Assembly: GCF_011022235.1 (NCBI RefSeq)
Contig: NZ_JAAIYP010000032.1
Coordinates: 49,959 to 113,958 of the forward strand
Length of the DNA stretch: 64,000 bases
Direction of reading: 5' to 3'
Origin: Magnetospirillum aberrantis SpK
GTDB taxonomy: Bacteria > Pseudomonadota > Alphaproteobacteria > Rhodospirillales > Magnetospirillaceae
The position numbers were made by a program, and so were the translations under genes. Shown in pieces: positions 16,650-25,149 of this stretch (position 1 is its first letter; every line of letters starts with the position of its first letter). The notes under the pieces are model-generated. The model saw only the letters and a program-made list of their open reading frames with translations. It was not told where the DNA came from and did not search any database.

Positions 16650-17642
16650 ATGACCATTCTGACCCGGCGTCAGGCCCTGGCGGGCCTCGCCGCCACCGGT
16701 GCGCTCGCCTTTGGCGGCCGCCCTCTTTCCGCCCAGTCCCTGGACCAGTTCACCATCAACGCCATGCCGGCGACACCATCGGTGGTAGTCGCCCATCTGG
16801 TCGAAAACAACGCGCTGTCGGCCCATGTGGCCAAGGCCACCCTCAAGGTGTGGCGCACCCCCGACCAGATGCGGGCCGGCGTGCTGTCCGGCGACATGAA
16901 GGTGTTCGGCACGCCGTCCTATTCCTGCGCCAACATGATGAACCGCGGCGTTCCGGTACGGCTGATGAACATCATGACCTGGGGCTTGCTGTACCTGATG
17001 ACCCGCGGCCCGGAAATCCGTTCGGTCAGCGATCTGGCCGGCAAGGACGTGGTGCTGGCTTTCCGCAACGACGCCCCCGACCTGATCTTCCGGCTGGTGC
17101 TGCGCCGCGCCGGCCTTGACCCGGAAAAGGACCTGAAACTGCACTATGTCGGCACGCCGACCGAGGCATCGCAATTGTTCCTGGCCGGCAAGACCGAGAT
17201 CGCCGTGCTACCCGAACCGGCATCGTCGGCGGTGATCCTGCGCGGCATGCAAGCCGGCATCAGCGTCGAGCGGGCCATCGACCTGACGGAGGCCTATGGC
17301 AAACTGACCGGACGCGCCCCGCGCATCGCCCAGGCCGGCCTGGGAGTGTCCGAGGATCTGGTGCAATCGCGCCCCGAACTGGTCAAGGCCATCCACGAGG
17401 CCTGCGTCGCCAGCGCCCGCTGGGTTCTGAACAACCCGGCCAGCGCCGGCCGCCTGGGCGCCGACTACCTGGACCTGCAACCGGCCATCATCGAGCGTTC
17501 GCTGCCGTGGTTCCGTCTGAACATCACCTCGGCGGCCGAGGCTCGACCCGAGCTCGAGGCCTATTTCAACGACCTGATGGAAATGTCGCCCGACATCGTC
17601 GGCGGCCGTCTGCCCGACGACCGCTTCTATTGGGGGGCATGA
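16650..17642 (+). CDS. ABC transporter substrate-binding protein, NitT/TauT (NMT1) type
   Basis: 330 aa. It has a twin-arginine-like signal (TRRQALAGLAATGALAF) with cleavage near LSAQS, so it is periplasmic. The body matches the SsuA/NMT1/THI5-like fold, with the DLAGKDVVLAFRNDAPD and TEIAVLPEPASSAVIL segments typical of it. Relatives bind sulfonates, nitrate, thiamine precursors or other small anions; the ligand here is not predictable. It lies 24 nt after the barrel gene and 4 nt before the permease. Confidence 0.85.
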   Translation: MTILTRRQALAGLAATGALAFGGRPLSAQSLDQFTINAMPATPSVVVAHLVENNALSAHVAKATLKVWRTPDQMRAGVLSGDMKVFGTPSYSCANMMNRGVPVRLMNIMTWGLLYLMTRGPEIRSVSDLAGKDVVLAFRNDAPDLIFRLVLRRAGLDPEKDLKLHYVGTPTEASQLFLAGKTEIAVLPEPASSAVILRGMQAGISVERAIDLTEAYGKLTGRAPRIAQAGLGVSEDLVQSRPELVKAIHEACVASARWVLNNPASAGRLGADYLDLQPAIIERSLPWFRLNITSAAEARPELEAYFNDLMEMSPDIVGGRLPDDRFYWGA

Positions 17643-17646
17643 CGTC

Positions 17647-18471
17647 ATGAACTGGGTCCGCGACCGCGCGTCACGCGCGCTCGACTATCTGTGGGGTGGT
17701 TGGGGCGCGGCCGCGAGCCTGTTGCTGCTGACCGCGCTGTGGGAGGCGGGACACGCCGCCTACGGCACGCTTGTCCTGCCCAGTCCGCGCGACACGGTGG
17801 CCGCCCTGGTCCGCATGGGCGGGGACGGCCGCCTGTTGCCGGCGGTCGTCGAAACCACCGGCAACGCCTTGGGCGGCTTCGTCGCCGCCTCGCTGGTCGG
17901 CGGCGTGCTGGGGGCCATGGCCGGGGCGTCGGACATGATGCGCCGGCTGCTCCAGCCCATCGCCACCCTGATGCTGGGCATCCCGGCCATCGCCTGGGTG
18001 GTGCTGGCCCTGCTGTGGTTCGGCGGCTCGGGACTGGCGGCATCGTTCACCGTGGTGGTGACCACCGCCCCCATCGTCTTTTCCGGCGCCGCCCAAGGAG
18101 TACGGACATTGGACGGCGACCTTCGCCGCATGGCCCGCGCCTTCCGGGTGCCCGGCCCCATGCTGGTGTGGGACGTCTATCTGCCGCACATGCTGTCCTA
18201 TCTGTTTCCCGCCTTGGCTTCGGCCCTGGCGCTGTCGTGGAAGATCGCGGTGATGGCCGAACTGCTGAGCGGCGCCGGCGGCATCGGCGACGGTCTGGCC
18301 ACCGCGCGCGTGCAACTGGACACCGTCAAGGCCCTGGCCTGGGTGCTGGCCGTGGTCGGGCTGTTGCTGGCGCTGGAATACCTGTTGCTGGAACCGGTGC
18401 GCCGCCACCTGCAAACCTGGCGACGCGAAGCCCAAGGCGGCGATTCCGCCATGACACGGGGATTGTTGTGA
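17647..18471 (+). CDS. ABC transporter permease, NitT/TauT type
   Basis: 274 aa with about six membrane segments. The EAA-like loop for ATPase contact lies near residue 155 (LDGDLRRMARAFRVPG). The C-terminal motif VMAELLSGAGGIGDGL is typical of SsuC/TauC-like permeases. It forms the inner-membrane pore with the adjacent binding protein and ATPase genes, separated by only 1 nt from the latter. Confidence 0.88.
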   Translation: MNWVRDRASRALDYLWGGWGAAASLLLLTALWEAGHAAYGTLVLPSPRDTVAALVRMGGDGRLLPAVVETTGNALGGFVAASLVGGVLGAMAGASDMMRRLLQPIATLMLGIPAIAWVVLALLWFGGSGLAASFTVVVTTAPIVFSGAAQGVRTLDGDLRRMARAFRVPGPMLVWDVYLPHMLSYLFPALASALALSWKIAVMAELLSGAGGIGDGLATARVQLDTVKALAWVLAVVGLLLALEYLLLEPVRRHLQTWRREAQGGDSAMTRGLL

Positions 18472-18472
18472 G

Positions 18473-19246
18473 ATGAACGCCATGCCCCCTGCTCCCGCCC
18501 TGTCCATTCAGGGACTTTCCCATTCGTTCGGGCCGCAAGGCGTGCTCGACGACGTCACATTCAGCCTGCCGGTCGGTCGGGTGGGCTGTCTGATCGGTCC
18601 GTCAGGCTGTGGCAAGAGCACCCTTTTATCCATGATCGGCGGCTTGAGCGAACCCACCCACGGCACCATCGCCCACGCTTTCCGCCATCCGGTGTTCGTG
18701 TTCCAGGACCCGTGCCTGTTGCCGTGGCGCGACGCCCGCGACAACGTCGCCTTCGGTCTCAAGGCCCAGGGTGTGGGAAGAAACGAACGCCGCTGCCGCG
18801 CCGCCCGGCTGATGGAAGTAGTCGGCCTTGCCCCCGACGACGTCGGCAAGTACCCGCACGAGCTTTCCGGCGGCATGCGCCAGCGCGTGGCGTTGGCCCG
18901 TGCCCTGGCGATCGAACCCGACCTGTTGTTGCTGGACGAACCTTTCAGCGCCCTTGACCTGGGCTTGCGCCGTCAAATGCAGGCCCTGGTTCGCCGGCTG
19001 ATCGACCAGCGCAACCTGACCGCCGTCCTGGTCACCCACGATCTGGCCGAGGCGGTACGACTGGCCGATTGCGTCTTCGTCCTGTCGGGAAAGCCGGCCC
19101 GGCTGACGGCACGGCATGACATCGCCCGTCCCTTCGCCGAACGCGACGACGGCTTCGTCCATTCCGAGGTCAACCGGCTGTTGTCCGACCCCGCCACCGC
19201 CCGCGCCCTGGCTGTCGAGGATATGGGACACGGGGGCGGGCAATGA
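18473..19246 (+). CDS. ABC transporter ATPase, NitT/TauT type
   Basis: 257 aa. Walker A GPSGCGKST (about 42-50), Q-loop FQDPCLLPW, signature LSGGMRQRVALARAL, Walker B LLLLDEPFSALD and switch histidine LVTHD are all present. The LLPWRD Q-loop is characteristic of the SsuB/TauB/NrtD group. It energises the preceding permease. Its last 4 nt overlap the start of the first NnrS gene. Confidence 0.92.
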   Translation: MNAMPPAPALSIQGLSHSFGPQGVLDDVTFSLPVGRVGCLIGPSGCGKSTLLSMIGGLSEPTHGTIAHAFRHPVFVFQDPCLLPWRDARDNVAFGLKAQGVGRNERRCRAARLMEVVGLAPDDVGKYPHELSGGMRQRVALARALAIEPDLLLLDEPFSALDLGLRRQMQALVRRLIDQRNLTAVLVTHDLAEAVRLADCVFVLSGKPARLTARHDIARPFAERDDGFVHSEVNRLLSDPATARALAVEDMGHGGGQ

Positions 19247-20415
19247 ACGCCACCGTGCTTGCCTATGGCTTCCGTCCGTTCTTTTTGCTGGCACCACTGG
19301 CCGGTGCCGCCGCCGTCCTGCCGCTGCCCATGATCTGGCTGGGTTGGGGCGGCATGTGGGGTGACCTGAGCATCGGCGCCTGGCATGGGCACGAACAGGT
19401 ATTCGGCTTTCTGTCCGCCGCCCTGGCCGGCTTCCTGTTGACCGCGCTGCCCAGTTGGACCGGCGCCACGCCCGTCACCGGCCGCAATCTGGCCGGGCTG
19501 TGCCTGTTGTGGCTGGTCGGCCGCATCGCCTTTTGGCTGGACCCACTGTTGCCGCCGGCCCTGGTGGCGGCGGCGGACATCTTGTTCCTGCCGGCGCTGT
19601 TGGTCGCGGTGGTGCCGGTCTTGCGGCGGCCCGGCCCCAAGCCGTGGGAATTCGTGGCGGCGTTGGCGGCGCTGGCCGCCGTCAACGCTGTCTTCCATCT
19701 GGGACGCCTGGGCGTGGTCGAGGTAGCGCCCGAGCGGGCGGCGACGGTGGCATTGAACCTGTTTCAGGTGCTGATCGCCCTGGCCCTGGGACGCATCCTG
19801 CCGGTGGTCCTGCGCTCGGCGCAAATCGAGGCGGGACGCGCGCCGCAAGTGCGGTTGATGCCAGGCCGTCGCCATCTGGCGGTGACGACGCTGGTGCTGT
19901 TCACCGTCGCCGAGGCGGTGGTGCCCGGCCACGCGGTAACCGGCTGGATCGCCCTGGCCGCCGCCTGCGCCCAGGTGGACCGCATGCGCGAATGCCATCT
20001 GGCCGGGGCTTTGAGACGACCGCAGGCGGCGTTGTTCTATGTGGCACAGGGTTGGATGGCGCTGGGGTTGGCCCTGTTGGGCCTGTCGGCGTTGGGGATG
20101 CCTTTGGACCCGGCCGCCGCCCGCCACGCCCTGGGCTTGGGGGCCGGCGCCACCACCGCGCTGACGGTGATGTCGGTGGTGTCGTTGCGCCATACCGCGC
20201 GGCCCTTTCCGTTGCCCGCCGCCACCTGGGGACCGGCGGCGCTGGTGTCCGTCGCCACCGCCTTGCGCGTGGCGGTGCCCGACTTGGCCCCCGAGGCGAT
20301 GGCGATGGCCGGCGTCACCATTCCCATGCTGTTGTGGCTGACGGCCTTTGGCCTGTGGCTGCGCACCTTTTCCCCCTGGCTGCTGCGACCGCGCGTCGAT
20401 GGTTGCCCAGGCTGA
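19243..20415 (+). CDS. nnrS: NnrS-family membrane protein (copy 1)
   Basis: 390 aa, about 12 membrane helices. The N-terminal motifs YGFRPFFLLAPL and WHGHEQVFGFL and the terminal RVDGCPG are NnrS signatures; the His residues are thought to bind heme/copper. In denitrifiers NnrS helps cells cope with nitric oxide, by an unclear mechanism. Here it overlaps the ABC ATPase gene by 4 nt, which links it to the transporter rather than to denitrification genes, none of which are in the window. Confidence 0.9.
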   Translation: MNATVLAYGFRPFFLLAPLAGAAAVLPLPMIWLGWGGMWGDLSIGAWHGHEQVFGFLSAALAGFLLTALPSWTGATPVTGRNLAGLCLLWLVGRIAFWLDPLLPPALVAAADILFLPALLVAVVPVLRRPGPKPWEFVAALAALAAVNAVFHLGRLGVVEVAPERAATVALNLFQVLIALALGRILPVVLRSAQIEAGRAPQVRLMPGRRHLAVTTLVLFTVAEAVVPGHAVTGWIALAAACAQVDRMRECHLAGALRRPQAALFYVAQGWMALGLALLGLSALGMPLDPAAARHALGLGAGATTALTVMSVVSLRHTARPFPLPAATWGPAALVSVATALRVAVPDLAPEAMAMAGVTIPMLLWLTAFGLWLRTFSPWLLRPRVDGCPG

Positions 20416-20434
20416 CACACTTCACGAGGAACAG

Positions 20435-21610
20435 ATGGCTCGACCCGTTGTCCTGGCCTATGGCTTTCGCACCTTCTTCTTGTTGGCCCCCGCCTGGGGC
20501 GTGCTGGCGCTGACCCTGTGGACGCTGATGCTGGGCGGCCGCATGGCCGGGCCGGCGTTGCCAGCGGCGCAATGGCATTCCCATGAAATGCTGTTCGGTT
20601 TCGTCATGGCCACCGCCGGCGGCTTTTTCCTGACGGCCATCACCCATTGGTGCAACCGCCCGCCGCTGGCCGGAGCACGGCTGGCCGGGCTGGCCGGGCT
20701 GTGGCTGGCCGGCCGCGTCGCCATCTGGTTCTGGGGGGCCTTGCCGCCGGTGACGGTGGCGGTGATCGACCTGGCCTATCCGGTCGCCTTCGCCCTGTTC
20801 GCATCCACGGAACTGCTGCGTCATGGGCAAAAACGCGACCGCATCCTGCCGGTGATCTTCGCGGTCTTCATCGTCGCCAACCTGATGTTCCACGCCGAAT
20901 GGCTGGGCTGGTTGGAGGGCGGCGCGGCCATGGGGGGACGACTGTTCCTGGCCGCCGTCGCCCTCAAGATCGGCGAGGTCGCCGGGCGCATCATCCCCAC
21001 CTTCACCGAAACCTGGGCGGAAAAGCATGGTCTGAATCCGGCTTTGGTGCGGCGCGTTCCCTGGCTCAACCACGCCACCCAGACGGCGGTGGCGGCCTTC
21101 GTCCCCCTGTACACCCTGTGGCCGGAAGGATGGGCCACGGCGGGGGTGGCGATGGTGGCGGCGGTGTTGACGGCCTGGCGGCTGTGGGGCTGGCAGGGCT
21201 GGCGCACCTGGTGCGACCCGCTGTTGGCGGTGCTGCACCTGGGATATTGGTGGATCGCCATCGGACTTGCCCTGGTGGCACTCCAGGCAATGGCGCCGTC
21301 CCCTTTGCCGTCGGCCTTGCTGCACGGACTGGCGGCCGGCGCCATCGGCACCTGGGCCCTGGCACTGATGAGCCGGGCCAGCCTGGGCCATACCGGCCGA
21401 CCGCCCAAGGTGGCGTGGTGGATGGTCCCCGCCTATGGCGCGGTGGTGGCCGGCAGCGTGGTACGGCTGTCCGAACCGTGGGTGGCGGCGACGGCCGTTC
21501 CCGCCGTCCTGGCCGCCGCCGCCGGCCTGTGGTCGTTGGGTTACCTGGTGTTCCTGGCCGGATACGGCCGCTGGCTGGTAAGCCCCCGCGTGGACGGCAA
21601 GCCGGGCTGA
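20435..21610 (+). CDS. nnrS: NnrS-family membrane protein (copy 2)
   Basis: 391 aa. ATG 20435 is preceded by GAGGAACAG. It has the same signatures as its neighbour: YGFRTFFLLAPA, WHSHEMLFGFV, and RVDGKPG at the end. The two copies are clearly diverged paralogs in tandem, 19 nt apart, and may form a heteromeric unit. Last gene of the barrel-ABC-NnrS run. Confidence 0.9.
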   Translation: MARPVVLAYGFRTFFLLAPAWGVLALTLWTLMLGGRMAGPALPAAQWHSHEMLFGFVMATAGGFFLTAITHWCNRPPLAGARLAGLAGLWLAGRVAIWFWGALPPVTVAVIDLAYPVAFALFASTELLRHGQKRDRILPVIFAVFIVANLMFHAEWLGWLEGGAAMGGRLFLAAVALKIGEVAGRIIPTFTETWAEKHGLNPALVRRVPWLNHATQTAVAAFVPLYTLWPEGWATAGVAMVAAVLTAWRLWGWQGWRTWCDPLLAVLHLGYWWIAIGLALVALQAMAPSPLPSALLHGLAAGAIGTWALALMSRASLGHTGRPPKVAWWMVPAYGAVVAGSVVRLSEPWVAATAVPAVLAAAAGLWSLGYLVFLAGYGRWLVSPRVDGKPG

Positions 21611-21675
21611 TCTGGACAAGGCCGGGCGGCGGATGCTTTGATGCCGACCCGGCCTTTCCTTTCTCATGTGGACCC

Positions 21676-22416
21676 GTGGCCCGCACCATCCTGATCCTTG
21701 GCGGCACCAGCGACGCCCACGCCCTTGCCGGCCGGTTGGCGGCCAGGGTGGGCGTCCGCGTGGTCTCAAGCCTTGCCGGCCGGACCGGCAACCCGCGACT
21801 GCCCTCCGGCGAGGTGCGGATCGGCGGGTTCGGCGGCCCGGAATCCCTGGCCCGCTATCTTGAGGAAACCGGGGTGGACGCCGTCGTCGACGCCACCCAT
21901 CCCTTTGCCGCGCGCATGGGATGGAACGCGGCCGAAGCCTGCGCCCTGGCCGGGGTGCGGCTGCTGCGCCTGGAACGCCCGGCATGGCAGCCCGGCCCCG
22001 GCGATTGGTGGCGGATGGTAGCGGATTGGCCCCAGGCGGTCGCCGCCCTGGGCGACAGCCGCCGCGTACTGTTGGCGCTGGGCCGACAGGAACTGGCCCC
22101 CTTCGCCGCCCTGACACGGGTCTGGTTCCTGATCCGCTCGGTCGAGGCGCCCGATCCCATGCCGCCCTTCGCCCAAGCCCAAATACTGTTGGCACGCGGC
22201 CCCTTCGCCGAGGCCGACGAGATCGAACTGCTGCGCCAAAACGGCATCGACACCATCGTCTGCAAGAACAGCGGCGGCCCCACCGACGGCAAATTGGCGG
22301 CGGCCCGTGCCTTGGGTCTCAGGGTGGTGATGCGGGCCCGCCCCGCGCGCCCCGATCTTCCCACCGTCGCCGACCCGGCCGCCGCCGAGGAATGGTCATT
22401 GCGCCCGGCCGACTAG
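21676..22416 (+). CDS. cobK: Precorrin-6A reductase
   Basis: 246 aa, starting with GTG 21676 (reading VARTILILGG); no in-frame ATG fits. Family landmarks are LGGTSDAHALA (NADPH-binding loop), DATHPFAARM and CKNSGGPTDGKL. CobK/CbiJ reduces precorrin-6A (or its cobalt form) with NADPH in corrin-ring synthesis. It runs convergently into cbiD, and the two coding regions overlap by 21 nt at their 3' ends. The nearby cbiD supports the role. Confidence 0.88.
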   Translation: MARTILILGGTSDAHALAGRLAARVGVRVVSSLAGRTGNPRLPSGEVRIGGFGGPESLARYLEETGVDAVVDATHPFAARMGWNAAEACALAGVRLLRLERPAWQPGPGDWWRMVADWPQAVAALGDSRRVLLALGRQELAPFAALTRVWFLIRSVEAPDPMPPFAQAQILLARGPFAEADEIELLRQNGIDTIVCKNSGGPTDGKLAAARALGLRVVMRARPARPDLPTVADPAAAEEWSLRPAD

Positions 22417-23484
22417 GCCGCCGGTACGGTCGAAGGCCAGGACCTGGACCGCCACCGGAGCGCCGTCCAACACCCCAAGCGCCACCTGCCGCGCCTGGAT
22501 GGCAACGACGTCGCCCAAGGGAAGACCGGCGGCACGGACCATCTCCAGCACTTCAAGCGCGGTGTTGGCACGTCGGGTGCGGTCCACCATGGCCTGATCG
22601 CCACCCAAAGCCGCCACCTGCGCCGCCAGCCACGCCATGTCCACTTGGGAGCGCTTGGAATGCAGGTCCATGGCTCCCGCCGCCAGCTTGCACAATTTGG
22701 CGAAACCGCCGGCGATGGTGAGTTGGGGCAGCGGATGGCGGCGCAGATACTTCAGCATGCCGCCGACGAAATCACCCATGTCGATGATGGCGTCCTCGCC
22801 CAATCCGGTCAGCGCGCGGGCCGCCTTTTCCGAGGTGTTGCCGACACATCCCGCCACATGGGTCAAGCCGGTGGCGCGGGCGACGTCGATGCCGCGCTGA
22901 ATGGAATGGATCCACGCCGAACAGGAATAAGGCACCACCACCCCGGTGGTGCCCAGGATCGACAGCCCACCCAGGATCCCCAGGCGAGGATTCCAGGTGG
23001 CTTGGGCCAAACGCTCGCCACCGGGAACCGATATCTCGATTTCCAAATCGGGAATGCGCCCCACGGACGCCGCCAAGGCCGCCACCTCGGCCGCCATCAG
23101 CTTACGCGGCACCGGATTGATCGCCGCTTCGCCCGGCGGCAACGGCAAACCCGGCTTGGTGACGGTGCCGACACCCGGACCGGCGCGAAAAACGATACCA
23201 CTGCCGGACGCCGCCGGACGCAGGGTCGCGACAATGGTGGCGCCGTGGGTGACGTCGGGGTCGTCGCCGGCATCCTTGACCACCCCGGCCCGTGCCCAAC
23301 CATCCCCCGTCTCGGCCAAAGCCAAGGCAAAGGACGGCGTCTCGCCGCGTGGCAAGGAAATGCCGACGGGATCGGGAAAACCCAATCCGTAAAGCGCCGA
23401 ACACGCCGCCTTGGCGGCGGCGGTGGCGCAGGCGCCGGTGGTCCAGCCCGAACGGAGCGGTTTTTCTTCGGAAGCGTCGGTCAT
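22396..23484 (-). CDS. cbiD: Cobalt-precorrin-5B C1-methyltransferase
   Basis: 362 aa. The N-terminal RSGWTTGACATAAAKAA motif is diagnostic for CbiD. Further family matches are INPVPRKLM, ILGTTGVVVPYS and GDFVGGMLKYL. It adds the C1 methyl group from S-adenosylmethionine in the cobalt-early (anaerobic) branch of cobalamin synthesis. No other cob/cbi gene is in the window besides cobK, so the rest of the pathway must be elsewhere. Confidence 0.92.
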   Translation of the reverse strand: MTDASEEKPLRSGWTTGACATAAAKAACSALYGLGFPDPVGISLPRGETPSFALALAETGDGWARAGVVKDAGDDPDVTHGATIVATLRPAASGSGIVFRAGPGVGTVTKPGLPLPPGEAAINPVPRKLMAAEVAALAASVGRIPDLEIEISVPGGERLAQATWNPRLGILGGLSILGTTGVVVPYSCSAWIHSIQRGIDVARATGLTHVAGCVGNTSEKAARALTGLGEDAIIDMGDFVGGMLKYLRRHPLPQLTIAGGFAKLCKLAAGAMDLHSKRSQVDMAWLAAQVAALGGDQAMVDRTRRANTALEVLEMVRAAGLPLGDVVAIQARQVALGVLDGAPVAVQVLAFDRTGGLVGRAQ

Positions 23485-23499
23485 GATGGCCGCAGCCTT

Positions 23500-24153
23500 T
23501 CACCCTGCCCCGTGCCCTGTCAACGAATCCGCGAACAAGACAGCGCGGACCGGCGCGCCGTTGGCACGCTCGATCCTGAGGGGCAGTGCGCAAAAGCCGT
23601 ATTCCCCCGCCGCCACCGATGAAAGGTCCAGTCCTTCGAGAATCAGCACGCCGGCCCGCAACAGGGTGTTGTGCACCGGATAATCGCTGTCGCCACCCCG
23701 TTCAACGTCGATGTAGTCGAAACCGACCATGTTCAATCCCAGTTCCGCCGCCGCCTGTGCCGCCTCGGGCGAGATATGGGCATGGTCCTCGCGGAAAGGG
23801 GCGTTGGTCGGAATGGCCGAATTGCGGGTCTTGAACAGCACCGTGCCGTCACGCCCGACACCGGCGCCGAGCACGTCTCGGGCCTCGACGCGGTCGCCCG
23901 CCACCTCGACCACCACGCAGCGGCCAAGGAAGCGAGCCAGCGGCACGGCATCCAAGGACGCGCCGTCGGCCAGGAAATGCGACGGTGCGTCCACATGGGT
24001 CAGCAGATGGCTCGACCACCCCGAAAGAGCCGTCAGGCTGAAGGGATCGCCTTGGGAAACGGCGCAGATGTCGTGGTGACGAAGCGGCGGGTCCCCCGGA
24101 TAGACCACCGAGTCCGAAGCGATCACCCGAGAGATGTCGATGATGGCGTCCAT
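23500..24153 (-). CDS. Cyclase-family metal-dependent hydrolase
   Basis: 217 aa. It carries the family motif LTHVDAPSHF near residue 50 (the H-x-D-x-P-x-H metal site) and a second metal-binding region GFDYIDVE. The family includes bacterial kynurenine formamidase and isatin hydrolase. No tryptophan-degradation gene is adjacent, so the substrate is open. It ends 15 nt downstream of the cbiD start on the same strand, so it may be cotranscribed with cbiD. Confidence 0.8.
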   Translation of the reverse strand: MDAIIDISRVIASDSVVYPGDPPLRHHDICAVSQGDPFSLTALSGWSSHLLTHVDAPSHFLADGASLDAVPLARFLGRCVVVEVAGDRVEARDVLGAGVGRDGTVLFKTRNSAIPTNAPFREDHAHISPEAAQAAAELGLNMVGFDYIDVERGGDSDYPVHNTLLRAGVLILEGLDLSSVAAGEYGFCALPLRIERANGAPVRAVLFADSLTGHGAG

Positions 24154-24203
24154 GGCGGTTCCTGCGGTGCCGATAGGAAATTCAGTTTAAGCGAATCGCC
24201 TGC

Positions 24204-24250
24204 GAATTGTCATGGGAGAGCCCGCCCCCGGCACCTATGTTATGAGCATA
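24204..24250 (+). promoter_or_regulatory. Duplicated promoter/operator motif, copy 1
   Basis: GAATTGTCATGGGAG (24204-24218) then, 20 nt on, GTTATGAGC. The same pair recurs upstream of the DUF134 gene with nearly the same spacing. The right part here forms a dyad TTATGA-N8-TCATAA (24240-24259). It lies about 80-125 nt before the DUF5320 start. Confidence 0.6.
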
Positions 24251-24329
24251 CGTTCATAAATACATCCCACGGGAATGGACGTGAACCTGCAAGGCGGCCC
24301 TTGGCCGCCCCATCACCAAGGAGACCATC

Positions 24330-24569
24330 ATGACCGATTTTGAAGAAATCCCCCCCCGCGCCCGCTTCGCCGAGCAGGAAGGATGGGGCCGCGGCCGCCG
24401 CGGCCGTATGCGCAACCGGGGACAAGGACAAGGCCTGGGCAATTGCCGGCGCATGGGCGCCTGCGCACCGGCCGAGGATTTGGCCGCCGAGCGCGAAGCC
24501 CTGAAGCGGCGCCTCGCCTATCTGGACCAGATGCTGGCTGAAACCGCCACCCCGACCCAACCGGAATGA
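24330..24569 (+). CDS. DUF5320 small protein
   Basis: 79 aa. The Arg/Gly-rich centre (RGRMRNRGQGQGLGNC, then CRRMGAC) matches DUF5320, and the C-terminal half is a predicted coiled coil (LAAEREALKRRLAYLDQML). ATG 24330 follows AAGGAGA. DUF5320 genes commonly sit with DUF134 regulators and NifX/NafY-like metal-cofactor proteins; the DUF134 partner is 180 nt downstream. Cysteines C38 and C43-region could bind a metal (inference). Confidence 0.75.
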   Translation: MTDFEEIPPRARFAEQEGWGRGRRGRMRNRGQGQGLGNCRRMGACAPAEDLAAEREALKRRLAYLDQMLAETATPTQPE

Positions 24570-24578
24570 ATAAGACAA

Positions 24579-24606
24579 GGGCCGCATCCCAGCCGGGATG
24601 CGGCCC
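24579..24606 (+). terminator. Hairpin terminator after DUF5320 gene
   Basis: A perfect 12-bp stem (24579-24590 with 24595-24606) with loop AGCC, 9 nt after the stop codon. It is followed by AAAA rather than T, so it may act on both strands or only in combination with the next hairpin. Confidence 0.7.
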
Positions 24607-24639
24607 AAAATCAGCATTTCACACCAAGGGAACCAATAG

Positions 24640-24675
24640 CATCCGCGCGGCCTGGATCGCGCGGATGTTTTTGTT
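24640..24675 (+). terminator. Second intrinsic terminator before the DUF134 promoter
   Basis: A 10-bp GC-rich stem (24640-24649 with 24658-24667) and then TTTTTGTTG. A proper intrinsic terminator that insulates the DUF134 promoter from upstream transcription. Confidence 0.8.
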
Positions 24676-24680
24676 GCTGT

Positions 24681-24726
24681 GAATTGTCATGGGAGGACAA
24701 CCGCCCTTGGGCTTAGGTTATGAACG
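24681..24726 (+). promoter_or_regulatory. Duplicated promoter/operator motif, copy 2
   Basis: GAATTGTCATGGGAG (24681-24695), a 21-nt spacer, then GTTATGAAC (24717-24725). The 15-bp block is identical to copy 1 and the second block differs only at its end. It ends about 22 nt before the DUF134 start, so the TTATGA block probably covers the promoter or an operator. Confidence 0.6.
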
Positions 24727-24747
24727 CACGCCCGAAACGGAGCCCCC

Positions 24748-25116
24748 ATGCCCAGGCCGCACAAAGCGAGAAGAATCCAGCAATTGCCGCCGGCTTGTCT
24801 GTACAAGCCACAAGGAATACCCGCCCGGCAATTGCGCGAGATCGTGCTGTCTGTGGACGGGTTCGAGGCATTGCGCCTTGCCGACGCCGAGGGGTTGGAC
24901 CACGAAGGCGCAGCCGGCGAAATGGGAGTTTCCCGCCCGACCTTCTCGCGGATTCTAGCGGAAGCACGCGCCGTGGTGGCCACCGCCCTGACCCAGGGCT
25001 GCGCCCTCAGGATCGAAGGCGGCCCCTGCCGGCTGGACGACGCACCAGCGGCTGAAGCGTCCCCCCCTTGCGGCGGCGGCCACGGTCACGGCCGGCGGGG
25101 TGGACGCAAAGAGTGA
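24748..25116 (+). CDS. DUF134 DNA-binding protein
   Basis: 122 aa. The N-terminus PRPHKARRIQQLPPACLYKP and the following helix-turn-helix (GLDHEGAAGEMGVSRPTFSR) are typical of DUF134, a sigma-70 region-4-like DNA-binding family. The tail is His/Gly-rich (CGGGHGHGRRGG) and may bind metal. It has the same upstream motif as the DUF5320 gene, so it may regulate both, including itself (inference). A regulator of metal-cofactor protein expression is the usual guess for this family. Confidence 0.8.
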   Translation: MPRPHKARRIQQLPPACLYKPQGIPARQLREIVLSVDGFEALRLADAEGLDHEGAAGEMGVSRPTFSRILAEARAVVATALTQGCALRIEGGPCRLDDAPAAEASPPCGGGHGHGRRGGRKE

Positions 25117-25149
25117 GCCCCCAAAAAAACGCGAAACGATGGAATTATA

